From: Sphingobacterium sp. BN32
GTDB taxonomy: Bacteria > Bacteroidota > Bacteroidia > Sphingobacteriales > Sphingobacteriaceae
Length of the DNA: 64,000 nt
Assembly (NCBI RefSeq): GCF_030503615.1
Contig: NZ_CP129963.1
Span: 1,612,001-1,676,000, forward strand
Direction of reading: 5' to 3'
Part shown: in pieces, positions 28,211 through 37,484 of the stretch
How the letters are laid out: every line of letters starts with the position of its first letter
How positions within the stretch are numbered: position 1 is the first letter of the stretch
Program-made: the position numbers and the translations under genes
Notes under the pieces: generated by a model
Told to the model about the DNA's origin: nothing
What the model saw: the letters and a program-made list of their open reading frames with translations, nothing else
The model's database searches: none

Positions 28211-29224
28211 GTGAAAAAGGAGATCTTAGAAAAGTTTCTGTCAAACCAATGTTCTTATAACGAATGTAAGGACATGGCTTCCTTTTTGGAAAGTAATGAC
28301 GACGAACTCGACAAGATCGAACTCTTTGAAAATCTAGCAGATCACGAAATCATCCATGTTAATCAAGCTGAAAAGGAAACTTTATGCGACGCTATTTTAG
28401 TAAAGCCAAAACAAGGATTGCTTGTCAAGCGCCTGTTAATAGCGGCGGCTGTACTACTATTCGTTGCATTTTCCTTTTACAAGTTAGGAAAGCATGATCA
28501 TCCTTCTCATTTAGCGTCGCCATTATTGGTAGAGATTGTGAATAATACGGAATCTGTAGAATGGTACATCTTGCCGGATAGCAGTAGGGTAAAATTAAGC
28601 CCAGCCGCTAAGCTGACTTACAAAACAAACTTTGCGAACGATAGGGAGTTAAATCAACTGGCCGGCGAAGTCACCTATTTCGTAAAAGCTAATAAAGAAG
28701 TTCCGTTCCGGGTAATCAATCAAGGCGTTCAAACGAGAGCCGTGGGAACAGCTTTCTCTATAGACGATTATAATAGTGCAAATCTGATCATCAAGTTGTT
28801 GGAAGGAAAAATAGTTGTAGAAGATCCTAGCAATAGTACAGATAGTCAAATAAAACTGAATAACCCAACCTCAATCGTAGTCAATAAAATTGATTTTACT
28901 TACAACCATGTTGAGAACAATAAGGAGGGACATAAGAAGGCTTGGGATAAGGAGCGTAAGCAGGTACGCAACAATAATTTAAAGAGCACGATTGCTTGGT
29001 CCAATCAGGTAGTCAACTTCAGTGGCGTATCAAATGCCGACCTATTCAGCATTATGGAAAGACTTTACGGAGTCTCTATCGATGTTGAAAACCCCAAAAT
29101 TACCAACGGCAATTTTACGGGCGAATTATACCAGAACGATAACCTAGAAAATTTACTTACAATTTTCTGTCAAATAAATGGATGCAACTTTACTATAGAA
29201 GATAAGATTATTAGAATAAGATAA
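28211..29224 (+). CDS. FecR-family anti-sigma factor
   Basis: The 337-residue protein has a cytoplasmic N-terminus (1-75) that would hold the sigma factor, one membrane segment (about 76-92, LLIAAAVLLFVAFSFY), the periplasmic FecR domain (WYILPDSSRVKLSPAAKL, GEVTYFVKANKEVPFRV, GVQTRAVGTAFSI) and a C-terminal secretin/STN-like domain (ADLFSIMERLYGVSI). GTG start. It links the ECF sigma factor to the SusC receptor downstream. Confidence 0.92.
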   Translation: MKKEILEKFLSNQCSYNECKDMASFLESNDDELDKIELFENLADHEIIHVNQAEKETLCDAILVKPKQGLLVKRLLIAAAVLLFVAFSFYKLGKHDHPSHLASPLLVEIVNNTESVEWYILPDSSRVKLSPAAKLTYKTNFANDRELNQLAGEVTYFVKANKEVPFRVINQGVQTRAVGTAFSIDDYNSANLIIKLLEGKIVVEDPSNSTDSQIKLNNPTSIVVNKIDFTYNHVENNKEGHKKAWDKERKQVRNNNLKSTIAWSNQVVNFSGVSNADLFSIMERLYGVSIDVENPKITNGNFTGELYQNDNLENLLTIFCQINGCNFTIEDKIIRIR

Positions 29225-29261
29225 ACATTTTTTAGTAACCAATAACCATTATAAACAATTT

Positions 29262-32200
29262 ATGACTATGAAAAGTAAAGTAATTTACCCATTGCTAATC
29301 TATGGGCTATTATCACTTTTCCAAGACGCTTTAGCACAGACCAACCTACGTGCTAATGGAAAGGTGATAAGTATTGACGGCGCAGCAATACCGGGAGCAA
29401 CAATTGAGGTCTTAAATGTGAAGACAAATAAGAAGGAAACGCTGGGTTCGAACGACCAAGGTCTTTTCACACTTAATAACCTTAGCGTAGATGGTTTGTA
29501 CAACATTTATGTTCACCACGTCGGTTTCCAGCGGGATTCCATTACCAACTTCGTTGCTAAAACCAACCAGACCAACAGCATTCTCATTCGCCTAAAACCG
29601 GACGACAATGAGCTCGATGAGGTCGTCGTAATCGGTTATGGAACAGTTCAGAAGAAAGATTTAACAGGTGCCATCTCATCCGTAGATGGAAAGGATATCG
29701 CAGTGCGCAAAACAACCCAGCTTTCTCAGGCCCTTCAAGGGGCTGTTCCGGGGGTTATGGCTACTAGAAATAACAATGCTCCAGGTGCTGCTGCAACGAT
29801 CCGTGTTCGAGGCATTACTACCATCACAGACGGCGGTCTAAACCCATTGGTGATTCTAGATGGGGTGCCCATTAGTGGATTAGATCAAGTCAATCCAAAT
29901 GATATTGAAAATGTAACAGTGTTGAAGGACGCAGCATCTGCATCAATTTATGGGTCCAGGGCTGCCGCCGGCGTAATATTGATTACATCGAAGCGTGGGA
30001 AAGAGGGTGTACTGTCATTAGAGTATAATACCGATATCGGTTGGGAGTCGCCCACAGAACTTCCAGAATATGTAGGAGCACAACGCTATCTACAACTCGT
30101 GAACGAACTTCGTTGGAATGATAATAACAACAATCAAAACGAATATCCAATCTATGCGAAAGATTTAGTGGATAATTACCTCAACCTAAACAAGGAGAAC
30201 CCGAATCTATATCCAATTACCGATTGGCAAAACATTCTTTTGAAAGACAGAGCTGGACGCCAAGCACACCAATTATCGGTTTCAGGATCTGGAAAAAATC
30301 TAAGAACTAGATTCTCGTTAGGTTATGACGACACGGATGCCCTTTACGTCATGCGTAACTACGAACGATTAACGTCGCGGATTAACAACAATATTGATGT
30401 TACCGACTACTTATCGGCGGTAGTAGATTTGAACTTTAAGCGTACAACAGATAACAGACCTTCGGTCGATCCTATGTATAGAATGGGGATCACTGCACCA
30501 ATTTATGCAGGCATGTGGGACGATGGAAGAGTGGCTTCGGGAAAGGACGGTGATAACATATATGGGATGCTGACTCAAGGGGGGCAAACCAAATATCAAT
30601 ACACGCAATTCGGGGGGAAAGTGGGAATCGATTTGAAACCGATTGAGGGGCTTACGTTGACCGGTGTGATTGCTCCAATTTTCAACTTCGACAGAACCAA
30701 AGCCTTTCGAACCAAAGTTCCGTACACCGCTTGGAACAACCCTGAGCAACGATTAGGATATATCAATGGCTATGAAACAACAAAACTTACCGAAAGTAGG
30801 GTGGAGAGTTACCAATATACAACCCAGTTTTTAGGGAACTATATGAAGAGCCTTGGCAAACATAATCTAAACTTGTTGGCAGGATACGAATTCTTCTATT
30901 ATTACAACGAAGACCTATCAGCATCTCGCGATCAGTATTTGCTTAGTGGCTACCCTTATCTCGATTTGGGTCCACTGGAATTTAGAGATAACTCAGGCTC
31001 AGCGTACGAAAATGCCTATCGTTCGTATTTCGGTCGGGCGATGTATAATTATGCCAATAAATACTTTATCCAAGCAAATATTCGATACGATGGCTCATCG
31101 AGATTCGCTAAAGAATACCGATGGGGCGTTTTCCCATCTGTTTCCGCAGGATGGTCAATCTCTGAAGAAAACTTTATGAAAGATGTCTCTTGGCTTAATT
31201 TCTTAAAACTGAGAGCATCTTATGGAACGCTTGGTAATGAGCGTATTGGTAATTACCCGTATCAGTCTTTAATTCAGTTTTCTAATACGGCATTGTTTTA
31301 TACAGGAAATCAAGTTACATCACAACAATCAGCTTCTCAATGGCAATATGCTATCCGCGATATCACCTGGGAGAAAACAGAATCATATGATGTAGGTTTA
31401 GATTTTGTCGGATTAAACAATAGGCTGAATGCCACATTCGACGTTTATAATAAAATAACAAGCGACATGCTTCTTGCTCTTCAGATTCCAGTTTTTATTG
31501 GTTTCGAAAATCCTAATCAGAACACTGGAAAAATGAATACCAAAGGCTGGGAATTGGCAGTAGGTTGGAAAGATAACATCAACAAACTTCGATATGGTCT
31601 TTCTTTTAATATTTCAAATTTCAAATCGGTTATGGGAGATCTAGGCGGTACGGAGTTTCTGGGCAATCAAGTTAAGATGGAAGGTAGTGAATTCAACGAA
31701 TGGTATGGCTATTTGTCAGATGGATTGTTTCAAACTGCAGAAGAGGTCGCGGGTTCACCAGTTTTAAATGCCAATGTAAAGCCAGGAGACGTTAAATACA
31801 AAGATGTATCTGGACCTGACGGTGTTCCTGATGGAATAATTTCGCCTGAATATGATAGAGTATTTCTTGGCGGATCATTACCACAGTATTTGTATGGAGG
31901 ACAGCTTAACTTAGGTTATGGTGGATTGTCGTTAAATATTGTAGTTCAAGGTGTTGGTAAGCAAAACGTTCGGCAGACAACAGATATGATACAACCCTAT
32001 CAACAGAATTGGGGTAATTTCCTTTCGATTCTCGATGGTAATACCTGGAGTAAGTATAATACTGACGCTCAAAATCTATCAGCTAAATATCCAAGATATT
32101 CCAATACCTCGGCAACAAATAATTATGCGATGTCGGACTTCTGGATGATTAACGGAAAATATTTTCGTCTAAAATCAGTAAATGTTTCTTATCAAATTCC

Positions 32201-32366
32201 TGAAACCTTCTTAGCGAAATATCATGTCAAAGGCTTAGGCCTATCATTTACAGCGAATGATATTTTCACGATAAATAAGTTTCCTAAAGGATGGGACCCG
32301 GAGATGACGTCATTTACATATCCCATAACATCTTCTTTCTTGTTCGGTATAAATGTAAAATTTTAA
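29262..32366 (+). CDS. SusC/RagA-family TonB-dependent transporter
   Basis: The 1034-residue outer-membrane transporter has a signal peptide (cleavage near LAQ, about 27), a carboxypeptidase-regulatory-like domain (about 32-115), the SusC signature DELDEVVVIGYGTVQKKDLTG-like stretch (about 115-137), a plug (ALQGAVPGVM; RGITTITDGGLNPLVILDG; ASIYGSRAAAGVI) and a barrel ending in an aromatic residue (INVKF). It imports the ligand presented by the SusD-type lipoprotein that follows 10 bp later. An STN domain is not evident, so it is of the shorter type despite the ECF/FecR pair. Confidence 0.95.
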   Translation: MTMKSKVIYPLLIYGLLSLFQDALAQTNLRANGKVISIDGAAIPGATIEVLNVKTNKKETLGSNDQGLFTLNNLSVDGLYNIYVHHVGFQRDSITNFVAKTNQTNSILIRLKPDDNELDEVVVIGYGTVQKKDLTGAISSVDGKDIAVRKTTQLSQALQGAVPGVMATRNNNAPGAAATIRVRGITTITDGGLNPLVILDGVPISGLDQVNPNDIENVTVLKDAASASIYGSRAAAGVILITSKRGKEGVLSLEYNTDIGWESPTELPEYVGAQRYLQLVNELRWNDNNNNQNEYPIYAKDLVDNYLNLNKENPNLYPITDWQNILLKDRAGRQAHQLSVSGSGKNLRTRFSLGYDDTDALYVMRNYERLTSRINNNIDVTDYLSAVVDLNFKRTTDNRPSVDPMYRMGITAPIYAGMWDDGRVASGKDGDNIYGMLTQGGQTKYQYTQFGGKVGIDLKPIEGLTLTGVIAPIFNFDRTKAFRTKVPYTAWNNPEQRLGYINGYETTKLTESRVESYQYTTQFLGNYMKSLGKHNLNLLAGYEFFYYYNEDLSASRDQYLLSGYPYLDLGPLEFRDNSGSAYENAYRSYFGRAMYNYANKYFIQANIRYDGSSRFAKEYRWGVFPSVSAGWSISEENFMKDVSWLNFLKLRASYGTLGNERIGNYPYQSLIQFSNTALFYTGNQVTSQQSASQWQYAIRDITWEKTESYDVGLDFVGLNNRLNATFDVYNKITSDMLLALQIPVFIGFENPNQNTGKMNTKGWELAVGWKDNINKLRYGLSFNISNFKSVMGDLGGTEFLGNQVKMEGSEFNEWYGYLSDGLFQTAEEVAGSPVLNANVKPGDVKYKDVSGPDGVPDGIISPEYDRVFLGGSLPQYLYGGQLNLGYGGLSLNIVVQGVGKQNVRQTTDMIQPYQQNWGNFLSILDGNTWSKYNTDAQNLSAKYPRYSNTSATNNYAMSDFWMINGKYFRLKSVNVSYQIPETFLAKYHVKGLGLSFTANDIFTINKFPKGWDPEMTSFTYPITSSFLFGINVKF

Positions 32367-32376
32367 ATATAAGGTC

Positions 32377-34059
32377 ATGAAAAGTAAAATTATATATATC
32401 GCTTTGTCATTGTTTCTGTTTTCATGCCAAAAGCTTGACTTAAATCCTTTGTCTCAAGGTTCCAGTGAAACTTGGAACTCCGATGCTGATGAACTTATCA
32501 TGTCTCTCAATGATTTATACAGAGAAGCGCTATGGATTAAAGACGTAGACGATTGGACAGACGATTGGATTTATCGCGACGGGTTGACAGACATTACAAA
32601 TGCAACGATAAACGGGCAATCAGCGTTCGTTACTAGTGGATGGCAAAATACGTATAAAGCAATTGCTAGAGCCAACACCGTGTTAGAGGGTATGGATCGA
32701 GCAGCAAATATTCTCCCTGAATCACAGATAAATGGATACAAAGCGGAAGCAAGATTCGTTCGCGCGGCGATGTATTCATTTTTATTAAGCCACTATAGAA
32801 ATGTTGTCTACGTGGATAAAACTTTAAGTATTGAAGAAGCAGAAACGATAGGTCAGATGAATCCGGATGAATTATTAAAGAAAATTTATGAGGATTTCGA
32901 TTTTGCAATTGCAAATTTAAAAAGCTCGTATAGTTCATCTGAGGTTAAACGTGCTACAAAGGGAGCAGCTATGGCACTTAAGGCGCGTATTGCACTATAC
33001 GAGGGGGATTTTGCAACTGCGAAAGAGGCAGCATCTGCATGTATTGCCTTGGGATTATACAGTTTGCATACAGATTACTCAACCTTGTTTCTTTCAAAAA
33101 CCAAGCAATCACCCGAATCAATATTCCTTTTACCGCGCTCGATTACATTAGGTGTAGCTTTAGGTGATCGCCAAAACTATATTCCGCGTAATAATGGTGG
33201 TTGGGCAGCGAAGGATCCTTCTTGGGATTTGTTTTTCTCTTATTACTGTACTGACGGTTTACCAGTAGATGAGTCTCCGCTATTTAATCCTAAGAATCCT
33301 TTTGAAAATCGAGATCCTCGCTGTGCTGCTACAATTGTTCCATTTGACCAGCCTTTCCTGGATATAGTCTATACGCCGCATCCTTTGGCTCTAAAGACGA
33401 AAAGGGTTTCGACAGGGCAAGAGATTACAAACAATGACAATAGGGCTGTAGCACAATATGCTTCTTTCAATGGATTGGTCTGGCGAAAAGGTGTTGATGC
33501 AGATTGGCTTCTAAACTCTTGGCGGATTGAACCAGATAATGTAATAATTCGCTACGCGGACGTACTTTTAATCTATGCAGAAGCAAAAATTGAACTAAAC
33601 GAGATTGACCCAACGGTACTGGATGCGATTAATCAAGTGAGGGCTAGAGCTTATAAAGTTGATAAATCGTCTACGAATTATCCTAAAGTTACTACAACTG
33701 CACAATCAGAACTTCGTAAAATTCTTCGTAATGAACGAAGAATGGAATTTGCCTTAGAGGGACTTCGCTATATGGATATTATCAGATGGCGAATTGCAGA
33801 GAAGGTTTTAAATAGACCAAATTTCGGTTTACTTGATCCTGCAGATTTAGTTGCCAAAGTTGTTAATCCTGGAAAATGGTTTTTACCTACAGCGCCATCC
33901 ATTGATGAAGATGGCTCACCAGACTTTGCCAATTTCTACAGTCAGGGTCTAATTAAGCAAATAGCAATCAGAAAATTTGACGCGAAGAAACAATATCTCT
34001 GGCCAATCCCTTCAACAGAAGTACTAACAAGCGGGTTAAAACAAAATCCAAATTATTAG
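32377..34059 (+). CDS. SusD/RagB-family surface lipoprotein
   Basis: The 560-residue lipoprotein (FLFSC, Cys17) has SusD-family tetratricopeptide-like helices (KATKGAAMALKARIALYEGDFATAKEAA split) and the C-terminal segment LRKILRNERRMEFALEGLRYMDIIRWR, ending QYLWPIPSTEVLTSGLKQNPNY. It binds the substrate on the cell surface and caps SusC. One base separates its stop from the next ATG, so the following genes are co-transcribed. Confidence 0.95.
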   Translation: MKSKIIYIALSLFLFSCQKLDLNPLSQGSSETWNSDADELIMSLNDLYREALWIKDVDDWTDDWIYRDGLTDITNATINGQSAFVTSGWQNTYKAIARANTVLEGMDRAANILPESQINGYKAEARFVRAAMYSFLLSHYRNVVYVDKTLSIEEAETIGQMNPDELLKKIYEDFDFAIANLKSSYSSSEVKRATKGAAMALKARIALYEGDFATAKEAASACIALGLYSLHTDYSTLFLSKTKQSPESIFLLPRSITLGVALGDRQNYIPRNNGGWAAKDPSWDLFFSYYCTDGLPVDESPLFNPKNPFENRDPRCAATIVPFDQPFLDIVYTPHPLALKTKRVSTGQEITNNDNRAVAQYASFNGLVWRKGVDADWLLNSWRIEPDNVIIRYADVLLIYAEAKIELNEIDPTVLDAINQVRARAYKVDKSSTNYPKVTTTAQSELRKILRNERRMEFALEGLRYMDIIRWRIAEKVLNRPNFGLLDPADLVAKVVNPGKWFLPTAPSIDEDGSPDFANFYSQGLIKQIAIRKFDAKKQYLWPIPSTEVLTSGLKQNPNY

Positions 34060-34060
34060 C

Positions 34061-36535
34061 ATGATGATAAAAGAAAATATTAAGAGTTTATTTCTAGGAA
34101 TAACGTTTTTAAGCAGTAACCTATTGTTTGCCCAAGAACGAAGCTTTAGTGGCATTTACCCAAATCTAGCTATGTATAATGATGAAGGTGAATGTGGAAC
34201 TGGCGCGGTGGTTCCTTGGAACGAGAAGTTGTATGTAATTACCTATGGACCTCATCTACCAATCGGATCATCTGATAAATTGTACATCATTGACAAGTCC
34301 AAAACGCAACATGTCTTCGAAGGAAGCGTTGGTGGTACACCCGCAAATCGCATGATTCATAAGGAGACTAACAATCTTTTTATTGGGCCTTACATTGTTG
34401 ATAGAAATAGTAATATCACAACTATTTCCCCAATGGATATGCCCGGGCGTCACACAGGCCTAGCGAGGCATTTAACAGATCCTCAGAAGAAGATTTATTT
34501 TGCGACAATGGAGGAAGGTTTTTATGAGTATGATATCAATTCAAAAAAAATCACCGAGCTGTACACTGATGTCAATTTAAAAAATGAAAGCTATTTAAAA
34601 AAGCTTCCAAAATACCAAAACAAGAAGCAAAATTATGCTGATTTGCTTGGTGCTCATGGGAAGGGCGTTTATAGCGGACAAGGTGTTCTTGTTTATTCGA
34701 ATAACGGTGAGTCAGGCGAAAAGGCATTAAAGCAATATGATATACCGGCAGGTTCATTATCCGAGTGGGATGGTAAAAACTGGAAGTTAGTTCGTAGGAA
34801 TCAGTTTGTAGAAGTTACAGGGCCTGGCGGCATCTATGGTAATAATGCAGACAGCGATGCTATTTGGGCGACAGGATGGGATCACAAATCAGTTTTGCTT
34901 GCCGTGAGAGACGCAAAAAAAGGCTGGTCTTTTTATAGACTTCCGAAAACCAGTAGAAGCTATGACGGTGCTCACGGCTGGAATACTGAATGGCCACGAA
35001 TCCGCGAAATTGGAGATTCCAATGGAGATTGTTTGATGACGATGCACGGAATGTTTTGGAAATTCCCTAAAACATTTACTTCATCGAACGCAAGTGGTAT
35101 TAGACCCCGTTCATCATACCTAAAGGTTATTGGGGATTTCGCGAAATGGAATAATCAGTTAGTATTTGGTTGCGATGATTCTGCTCAGAAAGAATTTTTA
35201 AATAAGAGAAAGATTAAAGGTGATTTAGAAGGTGCGGGTCAATCCAATTCTAATCTATGGTTTGTAGATGAAGCTCAATTGGATCACTTGGGCTCAACAA
35301 CAGCTGAAGGTGCCGTTTGGATAAATGACTTCTTGACAGAAAACCTAGTTTCAGAGCCATTTCTTTTAGCAGGATGGAAAAAACGGAATATTTGGCTAAA
35401 AAACCATAATGATAAGTCTGCCAAATTTGATCTAGAAATTGATGTTGTAGGGAATGGAAAGTGGACTCCCTACAAATCGATTGAGGTAGCAGCAAGTCAT
35501 TCAATCAGCGAAGTGATACCTACCGATTTAAAAGGCGAATGGATAAGGATTAAAGTTAATGCTTCTGGAAAATACTCGGCCATGTTTTCGTATAGAGGAG
35601 AAAATCTAGCGAAAAAGGAGCTCGATTTATTTAGCAACTTGCCGAAAATAGGTGATATTGACTATTTGGGGGGCTATCTATACGCGCTAGGAAATAATCA
35701 GAGAAAATTGGGGGTACTTTCAGGAAAAATTCAGGATGGAAACTTTGATGCAACAGGTTACTATGAGCTTAATGGTAATATGGAACTGAAACCTGTTGTG
35801 AACTCCGCAAATGTGGAAATCATTAAAAAGAGCTTTGAAATTCCGAAAGATCTGGTTAATGTCGAGGAAAGTTCGGTTTTGGTAGTTGATGATCTGGGAA
35901 GGAGATGGAGATTTCCCAAATCGAAAGCCGCTTTTGACAACTTAACAAAAAACGGTCTTACAAGATTAGCAAGAGAAGTGGTGACAGAGAGGGATTTGAT
36001 GAATCTACATGGTACCTTTTATGAACTTCCCGCAGAAAATGCCGACGGATTTGCTAAAGTAAGACCTATTGCTAGCCATGATATGGCAACCCATGATTTT
36101 GCTTCTTATCGCGGTTTATTAATACTATCGGGCGTAAACTCGAACGGGAATCAGGATAATATTATTAGATCTGAGGATGGAAAAGCAGCAGTATGGGTCG
36201 GTGCAATTGATGATCTCTGGAAACTAGGAAAACCTACTGGAAAAGGTGGGCCATTGAGTAATACGAACGTCAAGGCAAATGAAGTTAGTGATCCCTATCT
36301 TTTTGGATTTTATGACAAACGTAGAATAGAATTATCACACAACCTAAAAGAAGCGGTAGACTTTAAAATACAGTTGGACCCTTCAGGAAATGGAGAATGG
36401 TTCGACTATAAAACCCTGACGATTTCAAATAATAAGACTGAAAATTTTGTTTTCCCATCGAATATCGAAGCTCGTTGGATTAGAGTCATAGTAACTAAAT
36501 CATGTAAGGCAAGTGCTATTTTGACATATGAATAG
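34061..36535 (+). CDS. Large secreted protein with two duplicated propeller-plus-sandwich modules (unknown function)
   Basis: The 824-residue protein has a signal peptide (cleavage near LLFAQ, about 25). I see an internal duplication: MHGMFWKFPKTF...GDFAKWNNQLVFGCDDS, then WKKRNIWLKN...GNGKWTPYK...GEWIRIKVNASGKYSAMFSY in the first half matches LHGTFYELP...HDFASYRGLLILSGV, then YDKRRIELS...GNGEWFDYK...ARWIRVIVTKSCKASAILTY in the second. Each module looks like propeller blades followed by a beta-sandwich. No catalytic motif or known enzyme family was recognised. It overlaps the next gene by 8 bp and follows SusD by 1 bp. Confidence 0.8.
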   Translation: MMIKENIKSLFLGITFLSSNLLFAQERSFSGIYPNLAMYNDEGECGTGAVVPWNEKLYVITYGPHLPIGSSDKLYIIDKSKTQHVFEGSVGGTPANRMIHKETNNLFIGPYIVDRNSNITTISPMDMPGRHTGLARHLTDPQKKIYFATMEEGFYEYDINSKKITELYTDVNLKNESYLKKLPKYQNKKQNYADLLGAHGKGVYSGQGVLVYSNNGESGEKALKQYDIPAGSLSEWDGKNWKLVRRNQFVEVTGPGGIYGNNADSDAIWATGWDHKSVLLAVRDAKKGWSFYRLPKTSRSYDGAHGWNTEWPRIREIGDSNGDCLMTMHGMFWKFPKTFTSSNASGIRPRSSYLKVIGDFAKWNNQLVFGCDDSAQKEFLNKRKIKGDLEGAGQSNSNLWFVDEAQLDHLGSTTAEGAVWINDFLTENLVSEPFLLAGWKKRNIWLKNHNDKSAKFDLEIDVVGNGKWTPYKSIEVAASHSISEVIPTDLKGEWIRIKVNASGKYSAMFSYRGENLAKKELDLFSNLPKIGDIDYLGGYLYALGNNQRKLGVLSGKIQDGNFDATGYYELNGNMELKPVVNSANVEIIKKSFEIPKDLVNVEESSVLVVDDLGRRWRFPKSKAAFDNLTKNGLTRLAREVVTERDLMNLHGTFYELPAENADGFAKVRPIASHDMATHDFASYRGLLILSGVNSNGNQDNIIRSEDGKAAVWVGAIDDLWKLGKPTGKGGPLSNTNVKANEVSDPYLFGFYDKRRIELSHNLKEAVDFKIQLDPSGNGEWFDYKTLTISNNKTENFVFPSNIEARWIRVIVTKSCKASAILTYE

Positions 36536-37484
36536 AATATTATTAATTGTTGCAATTGTGGGTTGTAATCTCTTAAATGTCACGGCCCAATCTTGGACTG
36601 CCCTCACGAAAGAGCAAGAACCCGTATTGACTCACACAGTTAATGATACGCTCAGTTTCCCTGTGTTTGTAGTTGAAGACCCGAGCACTAAAACTTTATA
36701 TTACGGTACTCAACTACAAACCAATGTCTGTAACGATCAGATTTGTCTACCGATTGTGGTAAACCTATTCTGGGATCTATTGGGCAATTATCATCACTTC
36801 AGTAAAGAAGAAGATTTCCATTTCACCAAGTTCGATCACCAGTACTTCGACCAAAAGGATTACGAACGCTTGCAGAGTATTCTAATCGACAGTTTATCGC
36901 CCTTGCGCGACTACGACGTCGAAGATTTGCTGGATAAAGATGGAAAGAAATATTCCTTAGAAATCGACGCCGTGACGCGACCTACTTCACCTTTATTTTC
37001 CAATGTGACCGTACCGGGCGCTTTATACACTGTCTATACACTGTGGCATATCGTAAATGGGCCAATTAAGCAGGAGCTGCATACATTAGCGAATCAACAA
37101 TATCAGAAGCGCCAGTGGCAGCGTTATTTTGCTAAGTCGGAAGTGCCGGTCTATCAGGAATATTTCTTAAAGCACTTGGAACCGACGGAAGAGAAGAAGT
37201 ATAAACAAGAGGTTATCAACCTGCTATTTGCGAAAGATGATTTTACGCCACATTACGCTATCGACGTTTTGGAAACCGAAGTGCTAAAAGATCCCAATCA
37301 ATACAATCCTATCTTGAAACAATTAGATAGGATGAAACCACATGTAATTACTGAAATTATAAACTCTATTTCTGCAGCCAACGAGCAGACGAAAAGCATT
37401 TTAACAGCTTTTAGCGCACAAGAAAAGGCATCTCCAAAGCAGAAAGAACTAATCGCAAAAATTTTAAATTATGAAAAACAATAG
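36528..37484 (+). CDS. Secreted protein with degenerate FMN-binding-like motif (unknown function)
   Basis: The 318-residue protein has a signal peptide (cleavage near VTAQ, about 21). Residues about 55-80 contain a Cys pair (VCNDQICLP), and residues about 148-180 contain DAVTRPTSPLF then GALYTVYTLWH. The latter resembles the D-[AG]-[VI]-[ST]-G-A-T attachment site of FMN-binding (RnfG/NosR-type) domains, but G-A is replaced by R-P, so covalent flavin is doubtful. Its C-terminal 150 residues are helical. It overlaps both neighbours (8 bp and 14 bp), so it acts with the propeller protein and the FAD oxidoreductase. Function is not known. Confidence 0.7.
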   Translation: MNRILLIVAIVGCNLLNVTAQSWTALTKEQEPVLTHTVNDTLSFPVFVVEDPSTKTLYYGTQLQTNVCNDQICLPIVVNLFWDLLGNYHHFSKEEDFHFTKFDHQYFDQKDYERLQSILIDSLSPLRDYDVEDLLDKDGKKYSLEIDAVTRPTSPLFSNVTVPGALYTVYTLWHIVNGPIKQELHTLANQQYQKRQWQRYFAKSEVPVYQEYFLKHLEPTEEKKYKQEVINLLFAKDDFTPHYAIDVLETEVLKDPNQYNPILKQLDRMKPHVITEIINSISAANEQTKSILTAFSAQEKASPKQKELIAKILNYEKQ

